The translations under genes were made by a program, and so were the position numbers. From assembly GCA_903813345.2 (NCBI GenBank), contig CAIIXF020000001.1, forward strand, positions 52,719,885 to 52,783,884: a stretch of DNA of 64,000 nt, in the 5' to 3' direction. The notes beneath the pieces are model-generated. The model was not told the origin of the DNA and did no database searches. It saw nothing but the letters and a program-made list of their open reading frames with translations. Below, piece after piece: positions 48,735-60,689 of this stretch. Position 1 is the stretch's first letter; each line of letters starts with the position of its first letter. The DNA comes from Owenia fusiformis (lineage: Eukaryota; Annelida; Polychaeta; Sabellida; Oweniidae).

Positions 48735-49850
48735 GTGCGAGTCTCACCTGTTGGTTATACACACTCAACTATGTAACACATATATACGTCAATTCCCATC
48801 TGTCAATAGGCTCAATAGCTCATATTCTGCAAACTTCTACACCAAATTAAATATTTTACTTTAATTTTGATCAACATTAACCTTCTAAATCGTTTTAAAA
48901 GGAAAAAATTACAAAAACATAAACTAGTCCAGCTATAGGCTTAGCAGCGCCCTCTGGCGTAAAACAAAAACATCAGCAAATTAATTTTAGTATCAATGGA
49001 AAGAATTATTTATTTCCACCTCTCAATCGACCATACTACATCTTTCGATGGTTTCCCATACCTCTGATGCCAGCCAGATCCTTTTACCAACCACGTTACT
49101 TTCTCATTGCGTGCATGTCCGTAGGACTTCGTTCGTTCTAAAGATCAGTCTGGAGGCCGACGTTATATACAGTCAAGTATATTCGATACGCTTTTTATAA
49201 TGTTTCATGGAATTCTTGGAATAGTCTATATGCTTTAAAATCACAACTTCACATTCATGTACTCCGATGACTAGTGGAGCCGATGATTCCGGCCTCTTGT
49301 CGACATTCAAACTCGGAAACTGTTTGGTAAGAACTACATTTAGTACAATAGTACATACTACTTGTAATCTAGTATATCGTCGTACTTGTTTATCGTATCA
49401 ATCATTAGATCGAGTTTGATCGTGGACATCGATCATTTACTGCATCTGATATCAAACAAGCGAACTAAGTGATATGTATTTCATTTTCTAATGAGCTGTC
49501 TCAATTTATGATTAACGCCAATAGTTAATGTAAAAGTAAATTAAATTAGCATTAGCAGATGATACTTTCCTACAGATGCTTTCGATTTGGAACAATTGTA
49601 ATCAATAAACATGCTTATTTTCCAAAGAAACAGCTTTAAAAGAATATAAATCCAATCAACAACAGTCAGGATTAACAGACACGATGCTGCACATAACGAT
49701 CAGATAATTGCAAGTGAAACATAAAAACACAAAATCTTGATTCGCTTGCGGTATTCGTACTTTATCTTTCGACATGCTTGTCAATGTTTCCTTATATTCT
49801 TTATTTGTAATCTGAAAATGAATTGTGATATCTCATCATCAATATCTACA
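48735..49850. other. No recognisable feature
   Basis: AT-rich single-copy-looking DNA. I see no conserved coding frame, inverted repeat or tandem array. Confidence 0.4.
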
Positions 49851-49852
49851 AC

Positions 49853-50145
49853 TATTTTTGATGTTATGAGTATTGGCTATCATTTTTTTCAATTTTTCTT
49901 CAACATGTATTGTAATGACTTCAGTATGAATGTCCCTTGGTGTTCTGGTCCTGGATTGTGATATTGGTTCTCGATTGGAGGGGGATGTTAGACATTGTTT
50001 CTTCTCACGTTAGATCATGGTTTTGGGATACATATGGTCTACTTTTCTTATTAGGACAGATTTACACTTACAGTTTGCTTTTCTTGTTGGGTTTCTTTAA
50101 AGTTTTTAGTCACACTTCCCTTTAAATTGGCATTTGCGCTTATAC
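49853..50145 (+). repeat. ~290-bp dispersed repeat, copy 2
   Basis: Counterpart of 41218-41502, same orientation. The identity starts near ACAACTATTTTTGA and ends near GCATTTG(C/T)GCTTATA. It differs mainly by short indels. Confidence 0.85.
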
Positions 50146-50734
50146 TTGTATATCTCATGAAATATACAAGTGCCTGATATCTGTTTCAAGGGTTCACTTT
50201 TTGGACCACCGTGTACATGTACAGTAGTCAACAAGATCCTGACAAACAATCTAAACAGTCATTACAAAGCTGCGATCTGAAAGTCGTTGACTGGAAAAAT
50301 TAAGTCAATATGACCCCATAAAATAAGAGAGGCAGGTGTCATTTGATTCACGATAAATTAGATCTTACTTCCCCCTTTTTCCGGCGGAAAATTTATGATA
50401 TATTTTAATCCCAGCTTTTGAGAAAACAAAGTTTAGAATTCTGCTACCAACTGATAACAACCTCATTAGATTTTACTTACGTTAAAACTTCTTCTCAGGT
50501 ATCGCGCTCAGAATAATCAAATGTAGTTTACAGACACCGTACCTTTTAACAATATGGGATTAATATTCAAGTCACATCTTTATCAGTAACATTGTCACCA
50601 TATTTGTTTTTGATGGATTTTGATGAAAAAATCATAAGATAGAAGATACAGTGAGTTATTTGTATTTTTTTTAGATAAACATATCATGCTCATTCTGATT
50701 TATACGAGTCTCTCTAGATCTTTATCTAAAGTAG

Positions 50735-50890
50735 TCAGGATTTGCTAAGAGCGGTTCCCTTAGCTAAGGAGAGGTTTAAAAACGGCCCAAATCACTTGAA
50801 AAGTGCTCAGAATGGTGACAACTGCATGTTTTGAAAGAATTTTTGAAGGGGGGGGAGGGCTTCAAACCCCATGGCTACGGGTCTGTCTTG
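50735..50890 (+). repeat. Dispersed repeat with GGATTTGC start, copy 2
   Basis: Diverged copy of 38138-38305: CAGGATTTGCTAAGAGCGGTTC, CACTTGAAAAGTGCTCAGAA and GGCTACGGGTCTG in the same order. A GGGGGGGG run lies near 50849. Confidence 0.65.
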
Positions 50891-51316
50891 AGATGTTCAA
50901 AGGGATAGTAGAGACTGTGAATCTATCGATATTAGACATTGAAATTTAAATTCAGTGAAAAGTTCATGAAGAAAATACAATGTGAAACGATTGATTCGGG
51001 GAAAATTAGTTACATTACGGAATATTTATTCAGTGAAAGACTCACAAAAAGTGCATTTTGTAAATCAATAAAAACTGAATTGTTTGATGTTTTGAGCAGA
51101 AAGCTTTATACAAATACTACATATTACGTTTTTGTCTTTATCCCGAAGAAGCCATCAATATTTTAATTGTTTGATTAGTGCCTTTTGAGGCTTTATTTCA
51201 TCCAACGGGTTTCAATAAGGGAGTTACTATAGAGCTGAATAGATAGATGTCACCACTCGTTTTTATTTGTTTTGGTTGGACAAGACCCATGGGCAAGACC
51301 GCCATAATTAAAACTT

Positions 51317-52070
51317 GCAATAATCACTTAATTTCAAAAGGTGTTGGTTAAATCTGTCTAAAACTTGAATGGCATACTATGGATGACCCTGTTGTAGCCT
51401 GGTTGTCGAACGAATAAACCAAAGGGTTTTTAAGAATTATAACATTGCATGAAGATTTGACCCACACTTTATCAGATAGAAAAGTTGAAAAGTCATGGAA
51501 AATACCGAAATCACATAACTGTATTATAAATTAAAGTTACAAGTTAATTGGTTTCGATTATCGTTTAATAATAGAAAAACATGGTATGAGTGATGTACGC
51601 ACTGGCGGATTAGGGGGGGGGGGGGAGGCTGGGGGCCCGCCCCCCCCCCCTTGGGTGGGCCCAGAAAAAAAAATTGGGCCCAAAAAAACTTTTGGTCCAA
51701 AAAAAGGCCTTTCAGGCCCCAAAAAGTGGGCCTTTTTGGTCATTACTGCGCCTTTTAAGGCCTTATTTTTTAATTTCAGGCCAAATTTTGAAGAGAATGG
51801 GCCTCAAAATTTCAAAATTTCCACGCAAGCGCGGACATTTTTTTCACTGACTTGAAATTTGCCCCCCCCCCCTTGTTGATTCCCAGATCCGCCCCTGATG
51901 TACAGTACGTTAGTGGAAGGGTAATAATGGCATATATTATTTTTCGCATGAATAAAAAATTTGAAAAAAATGTAGAACACTTTTCATTGAATTCAAATAT
52001 GCTATTAAAAAGAAAGAGTATAAGTCATTAGAGGTTAATATGCCTTAAAATCTAACGAAAGAACGAGAAT
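51317..52070 (+). repeat. Dispersed repeat, copy 2, interrupted by an insertion
   Basis: Left and right pieces correspond to 44761-45130. The 51599-51895 element separates them. By eye the similarity is patchy, roughly 70-80%. Confidence 0.65.
51599..51895. mobile_element. CACTGGCGGAT-type element with TGATGTAC flanks
   Basis: It begins GCACTGGCGGATTAGGGGGG and ends CCCAGATCCGCCCC, so GGCGGAT forms short inverted ends. TGATGTAC occurs on both sides (51591-51598 and 51896-51903). The 8-bp duplication would fit a hAT-type mobiliser. The interior is low-complexity (poly-G/C, then GGGCCCA-AAAAA). A split copy lies at 38941-40957. Confidence 0.82.
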
Positions 52071-52074
52071 TGGC

Positions 52075-54230
52075 ATAAGAAACGACATTTTATATTTTAT
52101 TTGAGTCGTTTATTTTCTTCATTTTCAGGTAATGGGATATAAAAATCGTTTAAAGACTCCTTTAGTAATAAGGAACACTTGTTTTCGATTATGAAATCAT
52201 TTTGCCACTTGACCGAGATATAGTGTACTTAACTTCAATATAACATCATACCATGATGTCATGTCACTTCGATGGCATAACTCTTTTTTGAAATTATATA
52301 TTTCTTGTGACAAATCTTTTGTAAATATGCTAAATTTTATACTGTTTAAACATAAATAACATATCATTTAGCTAGATAAGTAAATTCGATGGCGTGTAGA
52401 TGTCACAAGGATTAAAAATCAATGTTCACCATATCATTTTTACGCGTTGTAACGTGACAGCTGGTAGTTCTAATTACACCGCAACAATATGGTTATCCAA
52501 TTAATTAATATAAACCTTGATCTTGAGAATAGATGTTCTAAATCAGCTGATTTGATTAGTCACGGATACTTCGCAATAGTTCGATTCAATGAGTCTAGAA
52601 TCGCTTAAACATCTTGGAAATCGATTTGCATTTAGTGGTTGCTGGTGGGTTAAAAAAGCATAACTGACACTTACCTCGTTTATCGTATCGATTCGACCCC
52701 GTGTATGCAAACATTGCGAACAAATTGGTTGACATAACATACTAACAATATATAATTTCAAAGGGATTATACATGTCTTTGTATTAAATGGATTAAAGGA
52801 TCATGCTCCAGTATTGTGTTACTTTATGGACAATATAATAACATCATTACATTTATTCAGCTGAACAAATTCATAAAGCTTTGTATCATCATCTGAAGCA
52901 TTGAACTTAATAGTAAGCCTACGATTATTTTCTAATTAACATATCCAGGATTTAGGCATTAATACCAGATTATATTGTCAATTTTGAAGTATGCAAAAAT
53001 ACATTAACATGAGACATTGACATGAGATCTAGACATGGAGACATTGATATACTATATTTGCAGAATTGAAATACGAATTATTTAATCAAAAAAAATTAAA
53101 ACATATGATTTAAAGCACATATACTAATTTAAAAACATACGGGATTGTTCGAATGCGTATTTATTTATATATGTGCTTTAAATCATATATTTTATTTTTT
53201 TAAATTATATAATTCAACTGATCTGCTCCGGTTACGTTCCCAGCTCCGGTTACGTTCCTAAGTAATATTTTTAAAACTTTTTTTTAATTAAACAAATCAG
53301 AGTCGTGTGAATCAGAAATAACAGAATTATTCAATAGTATAAGGACTATTCTGTACTTTTTTCAAAAGTCTATACTTAAATGTTGTAAAAAGTTATAATC
53401 GAAAAACCATCTTTCGGAGTTAAGTCCGACTGCGCCGATTTCAATAACTTCGTACTTGATCAGAACTTTGTTCCAACAGAATTCCTACAAACTCATGAAT
53501 GAAATAGCCATTGCATGGAATACTTACTTTTGTCAAAATCAGAGTAGAACTCTAGTTAAAAAATATATTGTGCTAAATTATTGCCATTTCTTAGTAAAAT
53601 GTCGTTCTCCGGTACGTTGCCAAAATTATTCGATGGTACCCCGTGGTAACTTGCTTTTTAATTAAATACAGTTCCGGGTGTGACTGGGTCTCCATATTAA
53701 AAAAAAATATCTAGAAAAGTACGTAAAATAAATTATTTTCTGGTGAAACGTATACACAATGTTGTTAATATCTTGATCTTTATTATTTGAAAGTTTCATG
53801 TAATTTCCTTAAAAAATCGCAAAGTTAGAGCGAGGCGTTCAAGACTTTTGGATCACCCCTCGTACATGTAACATACACAGCATATGGAAATAATTTGGTA
53901 AAATTCATTTCGTAGAAATTTCGAAAAAGCACTCAAAAATTGGTCAATTTGATTAACTTGTGATAAAAACCGTTACGATTCATTTATATAATGCTCGGCA
54001 ATAACCACTATTACAAATTATAGAAAAATAATCAGATAATGATAATGAAATAAATTATTCAAAATAATTAGTTTGGTTTCATTTATTGTAGAATGGAACC
54101 CCATCACCTTGAACTCTAATACACTTTTTATCAGAAGATTCCAAACAACTAACACGTTGAATATGAAGACCGCTATGTCATTTAAATGACCTAAATCTTT
54201 GTATTTATGAAAAGTTAGTAAGACAACACA
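52075..54230. other. No gene; small palindrome and direct repeat only
   Basis: No coding feature. GCTCCGGTTACGTTCC occurs twice at about 53224-53258. A palindrome lies at about 53085-53205. The rest is AT-rich DNA without recognisable elements. Confidence 0.45.
53085..53205. repeat. Inverted repeat around ATATGTGCTTTAAATCATAT
   Basis: ATATGATTTAAAGCACATATA and its complement lie about 65 bp apart. Possibly a very small MITE; no target duplication was assigned. Confidence 0.7.
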
Positions 54231-54234
54231 TTTA

Positions 54235-55424
54235 AAAGGACCGCGAGTTATTTGTAGAATGATTCTGGGGAGCCTTTTCATGCATTTCGCCTATGTGCTT
54301 TCATCTGATCATGACAAACATCAATCAATACACTTTAAAATGTTTATTGACTATAAGATTGCACCATATAATCCTAAAACATATTTCTCATTTTCAAGGA
54401 TTATTTATTGATTAACACCCAGTTATTGTTATTTTTCAAACTTCAGAGGGCTGGGAATCAATATTACGATCGCTTTTGAATAATATTAATGCTGTTTTAA
54501 ATAGGTTTCATGTATGCCAATAATTTCTCAAATTGTGTAAATGGAAACTTTTCCTTAATCCCAAGAATTTTCTATTTGAGGAAGTTCACATAGTATTCCA
54601 ATGGCATAGTTCCAAGCAGATTTTGAGATAACAGGAAAGTTAATCATTAATACACACCCGATTGGGTTGTTTTGGTTTATATCACAAGCCAATGAGGTGT
54701 GTATTATTAAAGTGTTTGTAACAGCGTAAAATCACAAAAAATGTCCACAAACGTTAATTAATTCAATCCTATGTTATATCAACATTGTATCTATCTACTT
54801 ACGTGATGTTGATCGAATCAAATTTGTCTGAAACTAGCGAAAACATGTAAACATTATTTTGGCTTCTGACGTCACAATCCGAAGCTTCCGGGATGCATTG
54901 CTAAAAACAATATGGCGGAGATAAGAGAAAATAAAACGAAGAATGGTACCCTGGTGTGTACTTGGAGGGTGCTCCAAATCGAGAGAAAACGACCGTATAT
55001 CGTTGCATGAGTTCCCAAAGGACCTCTCTATCGCCAGAAAATGGCACAGTTTTTGTTTTGAGAACGCGGGAATGGGACATGCCTCCAGAGACTGCAATTA
55101 GGAGAAAAGTGCACATTTGTTCGGATCATTTTGAACAGGATTGCTACGACAGTAGTCATTACAACCAATGGAAGCTAGGTTATGTCAAGTATGTTGAATG
55201 ATTAGACATTTATGCTTCGACTTTGAGTGAAAAAATAGACTTTTAGGTCATTGTTGAACAATAATTTGAGTGGGGCAAAACATTTTTTAGGATTATATGG
55301 TGCAACCTTATAGTCAATAAAATGTTTTAAAGTGTATTGATGTTTTTTTTAGATGAAAACACAAGCGAAATGCATGAAAAAGCTCCCCAGATTCAGTCTA
55401 CAAACAACTCGTGGTCCTTTATAA
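54235..55424. mobile_element. 1.2-kb long-TIR element carrying a broken THAP domain
   Basis: Terminal inverted repeats of about 150 bp begin AAAGGACC(G/A)CGAGTT(A/G)TTTG and continue through CATGCATTTCGC, AATACACTTTAAAA, TTGACTATAAG and TTGCACCATATAATCC. The copies at 54235-54390 and 55290-55424 are inverted. The interior encodes a THAP-type zinc finger. THAP domains form the DNA-binding N-terminus of P-element and some Kolobok transposases, so I infer an internally deleted relative of such an element. The target duplication is not clear. Confidence 0.82.
54943..55201 (+). pseudogene. THAP-type C2CH zinc finger, frameshifted
   Basis: From the ATG at 54943 one frame reads MVPWCVLGGCSKSREN, then ISLHEFPKDLSIARKWHSF. 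This is the first half of a THAP domain, with the C-x4-C pair and the HxFPKD...W block. The second half, REWDMPPETAIRRKVHICSD then HFEQDCYD with the closing Cys-x2-His, lies one base on, in a frame open to 55201. The shift falls in the T-rich AGTTTTTGTTTT at about 55048-55059. A single extra T or a sequencing error would explain it. The first frame stops near 55099. No downstream transposase exon is visible inside the element. Confidence 0.8.
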
Positions 55425-56360
55425 ATTTTATTGAAATTAAATCATCTTAAAACTACTCACCAGAATAGCCAGAATAGAAAATTTGGATATAAAATCAATT
55501 AGTTCCTCTTGATTGATGTCATGTCTTTCTGCAAGAATTTTCTTGAATAATTTACAGATATCCTTGGCTGATTGCCGTTCTTTCTTATTACAACTCCCAT
55601 TTTTAAAATTAGCTTTTAGAATCCTGGTAATAACAGTTTTTAGTTAGATGTCCACTCTGATGCTATTTGCAAATACTCTCCTCTGAGTACAAATACTATT
55701 TCCACTAATTGATAATTACTACTCGATAGGGCTGTTCAACTTGCAAATGTCTGTGAAGTGAGTGGTAAGACTTCGATACAGTGATAAGAATCCATTAGTG
55801 CAGCATTCCACGTTTACGTGTATTAATCGTGTACAAGCAGTATCATGTTATGGATAGACTATGAGTACTGGGTTTTAGGAGGAATAATAGCACGGGCCTC
55901 ACTTAGGCTATTAGTTCTCCTAGGTCCCAGTACGAATGGTTTGTCTAACTTAAACACCACACTGACTCTTATGAAAGGTAAATGGCCCATGATCCAATTT
56001 TATGAAGATTTTATTTATTTTGTTTTGACTATGAAAAAAAATGTTGAGAAGTGAGTGGGTGTATTTATTTTAGCTTCAGTCCAATGCATGTAACAGACCA
56101 GGTTTAAAATTTGATATATTTTGTGTTTACTATTCAGCTATTGAATAAGTCAATAGGGTGTTATTAGTTCAGATTTAGGTCGCGTTTTTGAACTACTGTA
56201 CCCGCGGGCAAGTGCATTGCATAATATATAATAAGTATTCCCTCAAGGTATCACGAAAAAGAACAATGAGTCCATGCTTCTCATTATTATTTCTGAAATT
56301 AAAATAGTTCTTGCTGTAAGATAATTTACATAAAAAAATTTACTGTAAGATAAATATTCA
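55425..56360. other. No recognisable feature
   Basis: AT-rich DNA between two transposons. Short open frames (for example 55845-56054) show no known motif. Confidence 0.4.
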
Positions 56361-56364
56361 TATA

Positions 56365-56986
56365 CAGGGTGTTTCATATGTATGCACCCCCTCCCCCCCA
56401 TGAACTCATATATGTAGCATCGCTACCCTATCATGTTATATATCATTTTGTTCTTCATGGAAAGTTACATAGGATTGCAAAGGTTCAGAACCCAGGGGTG
56501 TCCCTGAAAAAGATACAATGTTTCAAAGTTTGCAGGTAGAGGGTTATTTAGAGGGTAACTTCTGGTCATTTTTGGACTCAGTCTGGTGATCTGTTCACTT
56601 TGTCTCATACCCATTTTTAGTGATAGAGGTCGCACCAGGGTCCCTAACCTCCCTATAAGCCACTGTATGAATTCTATCTATATATCTTTGTTCATAACTA
56701 TCACACTCGTGTGTACTGAACTCTGCCATGATGACAACTAGAAATGTGCAATACAGAAACTACATTTTTCTTTTAAATTGCCTTCGAAATGACCAGAAAT
56801 TCCCCTCGAAATGACCTGTACCCACATACTTTGATACATCGTATCTTTTTTCAGGGGCACCACTGGATTCTGAAACTTTACAATCTCATGTAACTTTTTA
56901 TAAGAAAAAAAAATAACATGATAGGGTGACAATGCTACATGTATCAGTTTATGGGGGGGGGGGGTGCGTACATATGAAACACCCTG
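56365..56986. mobile_element. MITE with CAGGGTGTTTCATATG termini
   Basis: Ends CAGGGTGTTTCATATGTATG and its near-complement, TA on both sides, 622 bp. The arms pair for about 90 bp (CACCCCC runs, TGTAGCAT, ACCCTATCATGTTAT). Further pairing (ACCAGAA, ATACAATGT/GATACATCGTATC) continues inside. It has no coding frame of note. Confidence 0.92.
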
Positions 56987-57025
56987 TATATTTTGGCTTA
57001 AAACGCATTAGATATGGTAACAGGA

Positions 57026-58053
57026 CAACTCATCCCTAAGACAACTCATCCCAAGACAACTCATCCCCAAGACATCTCATCCCAAGACAGCTCATCCCAA
57101 GACATCTCATCCCAAGACATCTCATCCCAAGACAACTCATCCCAAGACATCTCATCCCAAGACATCTCATCCCAAGACAACTCATCCCCAAGACAACTCT
57201 TCCCAACTTGAAATATAACATAATTTTATACAATTAATTTCAACTTTTGAAAGTCGGAATATTTGAAACATGTTAGAGGTTTTAGCAGTAAGCACACTGT
57301 GTTTGGCCATGGAATGTATTTTGTATTTTGAAGTTAGTTTGGTCTAGTTTTAGTTAATTTTTGTTGATTGATTGGGATAAAGATAAACATGTTCAAATTA
57401 ATATATACTTTGATCATTAAATAAAAGATCATCAAGGGTGTCAGATTAGGATTAACGCAATAAGAATGTATTATCCGGGGTATTATCAGAATAATTCTCC
57501 CAGATTAATTCAGTCTTTGTTTTAAAATGTTTTGCTTAATTCCAATATGTCATATTTGGCTTATTCTTAAATAAGATTTCCAATTTTAAACTTTCAAAAT
57601 CATGATGATTGAATTTGGAAACTATGTCTTTGACTTTTATCTTCAATTCTGTATTCTCAAATATATTGAGAATTTGAGAATAACCCAGAATTAATAAAAT
57701 AAAAAAATACCGGACGTAAAAATAGAACATAACTTTCAAGTGCCATTTCAAAATGCTAAAAATTATCAATATTAAGATTGAGTGTATAATCAATCACTTT
57801 GTAATCGTAAAAATGAAAAAGGGAAATATATAATATAGAGGACAAATTAAATAATTTATCAATTATACTAGTGGGATGAGTTGTCTTGGGATGAGTTGTC
57901 TTGGGATGAGTTGTCTTGGGATGAGATGTCTTGGGATGAGTTGTCTTGGGATGAGATGACTTGGGATGACTTGTCTTAGGGATGACTTGTCTTGGGATGA
58001 GTTGTCTTAGGGATGACTTGTCTTGGGATGAGTTGTCTTGGGATGAGTTGTCT
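57026..58053. repeat. Foldback formed by two inverted 15-bp minisatellites
   Basis: Left array 57026-57206: about 12 units of AAGACA(A/T)CTCATCCC. Right array 57873-58053: about 12 units of the complement. The ~670-bp interior is AT-rich and has no obvious internal repeat. The outermost bases are GACAACTCATCCC and its complement, so the arrays act as terminal inverted repeats. Both arrays keep long open frames (SSQDISSQD, HPKTSHPKT) purely because 15 is divisible by three. Confidence 0.93.
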
Positions 58054-58220
58054 AGAAACCTTAGATATGAACCCCACTTAAGTAACAACACAATGGAATG
58101 GAGTTAGTAAATTATCTACAACAATTATAAGAAATATTTTAATTTCATTCAAAATGTACTTTGAAATACTGAAATACTGTAATCTTCATTTATGGAGGAA
58201 ATAAAGGTAATACATACATA

Positions 58221-59095
58221 CACTCCCCTCCATAAGTTTGGCAACCTTTTTCCCCCATTGAACTACGTGTTAAAGCCTCTCTACGTTTGGATTTTTATTT
58301 ACTTAACCGGCGATGAAATAACTTATAATATTGATGGAAACGTAACTTGACTTTATTTCCAATACCTCCAAATTTTCTCAATTTTTTTCCTCAATTACAA
58401 TAGGTCGAAAATCGATGATAAATTTGATGGATTTTTGAAAATCGTCATTCCCATGTAATCCAATGGGAAATGGAGGGTTCGGGGCAAATCAGAAATCAGG
58501 ATATCTTTTCAGTAAAAGATTCAGTAAAAAATATTTTTATATAGAAAATTGAATTGTCTAACTTTTATGAACACTAAGTGTTTAGTTTATTTGATGAATA
58601 TTAAAGTTACAGCGCTTCAAAGTCATTTTTGAAAATAATTTTTCGCCTCCTGTGTTATTTCAATGGGAGAGGTTTTTTGAAAAACAATTTTGACTTTAAA
58701 GCCTTATAACTTTGTTGAACCTGAAGAAACATATCAATTTTTTGTTAAATAAAGTTAGCAAATTCAATTACCTGCCTAACTAGTATTTTTTGCAAGGACT
58801 CAGATGGATGGATATTCTGTCATATGACTTGCGGCAAACTTACCATTTCCCATTGGTTAACATGGGAATGTCGATTTTTAAAAATTCATTAATTTTATCA
58901 TCAATTTTCGACCTATTGTAATTTAGGGAAAAAATTGAGAAAATTTGGAGGTATTGGAATTAAAGTCAAATTACGTTTCCATCAATAGTAGAAGTATTTT
59001 CATAGCAGGTTAAGTAAATAAAAATTTAAAGGCAAAGAGGCTTTAACACGTAGTTCAATGGGGGAAAAAGGTTGCCAAACTTATGGAGGGGAGTG
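58221..59095. mobile_element. MITE with CACTCCCCTCCATAAG termini and ~230-bp arms
   Basis: Ends CACTCCCCTCCATAAGTTTG and its complement, flanked by TA, 875 bp. The arms match for about 230 bp, including GAACTACGTGTTAAAGCCTC, GATGGAAACGTAA and AATAGGTCGAAAATCGATGA. A solo end lies at 46236-46279. No coding frame is seen. Confidence 0.93.
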
Positions 59096-59099
59096 TATA

Positions 59100-60135
59100 T
59101 TATACTGCCATTTTTCTCAAAAAGTGGGAATGTTCCCTGTTTACAGCTAGGGTAACCCTGTCCATATACAAGTATATAGGCGTTCATGAGAAAGGTTTGC
59201 GACTTCCCAGATTCCAAATATGAGCATTGCCTTGGGTTATTAAAATTGGAGGAAAATGCCTCCTATGCACAAACCAAAAAGTCTCATTTTATATTCCAGT
59301 ATTCTTCATATATATTAATTCAATAAAATAAATCAAAATGAACACATGTTGACATGCATTATGTTGATAATCAATGTAATTACATAATTGGAATTCATTA
59401 TAAATTCGGCAATAATGAAATCTCGTTGCAAAACATCATGTCATGCTTTAAAAGCAAACATAAAAGCCAAATACAAGGAGCTAGAAGCACACTGTCTTTC
59501 GCAAAGGTCGGAAAATTGATCTTTTTTTTACTTTTTACTGAGTTTTGGTTAATAATATTGAACATGGTACGACGACATTTATCCATTATGCATTGGATAT
59601 ATATCCAAAAGGGACGTGCTCACCTTGAGGGTTTCCATGTTAAAAAATGAAAGGACAGCACAAGTCTGTTGCTTTGGGACACCCTGTATTTGAAATTATA
59701 TAAATGAATTACTAAGTTTCGACTTATCTAAACCACTCTGATTTATCGGAGTGCCTCTTTATCTATTCCAAAGCTTGCTAGAGAACTATCATGAGACAAA
59801 AAGTGTTTCTGGTCAACGCATCCAATCAGTCCGTATTGGAGGAGATTATTGCGCATGGAATATACCAATTCATTTTCCCCTTTGTAAACTTTATTTCATT
59901 TTGAAGAAAACTAATTTCTGACTGGTCTTATTCCTACAATGAAGGGAAGTGACTATATACCTACCATCAATATCGGTATCTCATCATCATTTTTATTAGC
60001 ATGTCACGTTTAAAGTTAATTAAAGAATAGGATTTGTTATAATTTTTTGATCAAATCAATTATTCTGTTTTCCCGTTTAGCAGCTTCACCGGGGAAAATG
60101 GCATTCGGATTCCCCGTAACGCCCTGTGTACAAAC
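59100..60135. other. No gene; one solo CACCCTG end
   Basis: GGGACACCCTGTA at 59679-59691 resembles a right terminus of the CAGGGTG elements without a partner. Otherwise nothing is recognisable. Confidence 0.4.
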
Positions 60136-60433
60136 CAAGGATGATTCGCTCCCAAGGTTCCAACTCGATATTCGAACTTGATCTTGATCGACGACAACAT
60201 TCAACATGTCCTTTTTGACATCATAACTTACTATAAATTCATGATCAGTGATCCAAAAGATTTGAACTATTCTTGATCAATTCTTGTGTTTTAAATTTTT
60301 TGTTTGTAAATACGACCAAAAATTGCAATTCAAATTTTGAAGTGAAAAATTGCGACTGTTTGGTAATCACGAAATGACTCCATATCATATGGCAGAATAT
60401 CGAGTTGGAACCCTGGGAGCCAGTCCTTCTGGT
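60136..60433. mobile_element. Older relative of the hAT-type MITE at 25403-25706
   Basis: Ends CCAAGGATGATTCGCTCCCA and TGGGAGCCAGTCCTTCTGG are inverted. GGTTCCAACTCGATATTC and GAATATCGAGTTGGAACC form the next paired block. It shares GGCTCCCAG and CGATATTCTGCC with 25403-25706. The flanks TGTACAAA and TGTTCAGG may be a decayed 8-bp duplication. Confidence 0.78.
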
Positions 60434-60486
60434 GTTCAGGCTCTGCATAAGCGTTCGCTACGCTAATGATAGACGTCAACATACAC

Positions 60487-60675
60487 TCAAATTAATTGAC
60501 AGGATACGGATAGAGTAGCATTCTGATACTCATAACATCTTTCTGTTTCATCGGAAACATCAGGGCTGAGAAGAAATGAGATGCCATGGTTATCATGATG
60601 ATAGAGGAGATACCAGTAAATAGCCAAGACGCCAAGTAAACCCCATAGCATTGCATAAGTAGTTCTAGGTTTCAA
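60487..60675 (-). CDS. Possible first exon or short ORF with an N-terminal membrane segment
   Basis: 62 codons starting MKPRTTYAML, with a hydrophobic stretch at about residues 8-25 and then a polar, Cys-containing tail. This is the layout of a type II membrane anchor such as that of a Golgi enzyme. No convincing donor or downstream exon was found within the window, and no family motif is visible. It may be a chance frame. Confidence 0.2.
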   Translation of the reverse strand: MKPRTTYAMLWGLLGVLAIYWYLLYHHDNHGISFLLSPDVSDETERCYEYQNATLSVSCQLI

Positions 60676-60689
60676 GGATAGTATAGGTT

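Noticed and set aside
51586-51855. Plus-strand frame rich in Gly, Pro and Lys
   Set aside because: It translates the poly-G/poly-C and A-rich interior of the 51599-51895 element; it is low-complexity sequence, not a gene.
55845-56054. 69-codon plus-strand frame
   Set aside because: No conserved motif, no neighbouring exon; of the length expected by chance.
57014-58091. Repetitive proteins (SSQDISSQD on plus, HPKTSHPKT on minus)
   Set aside because: These frames stay open only because the minisatellite period is 15 bp. The frames exist on both strands and end with the arrays.
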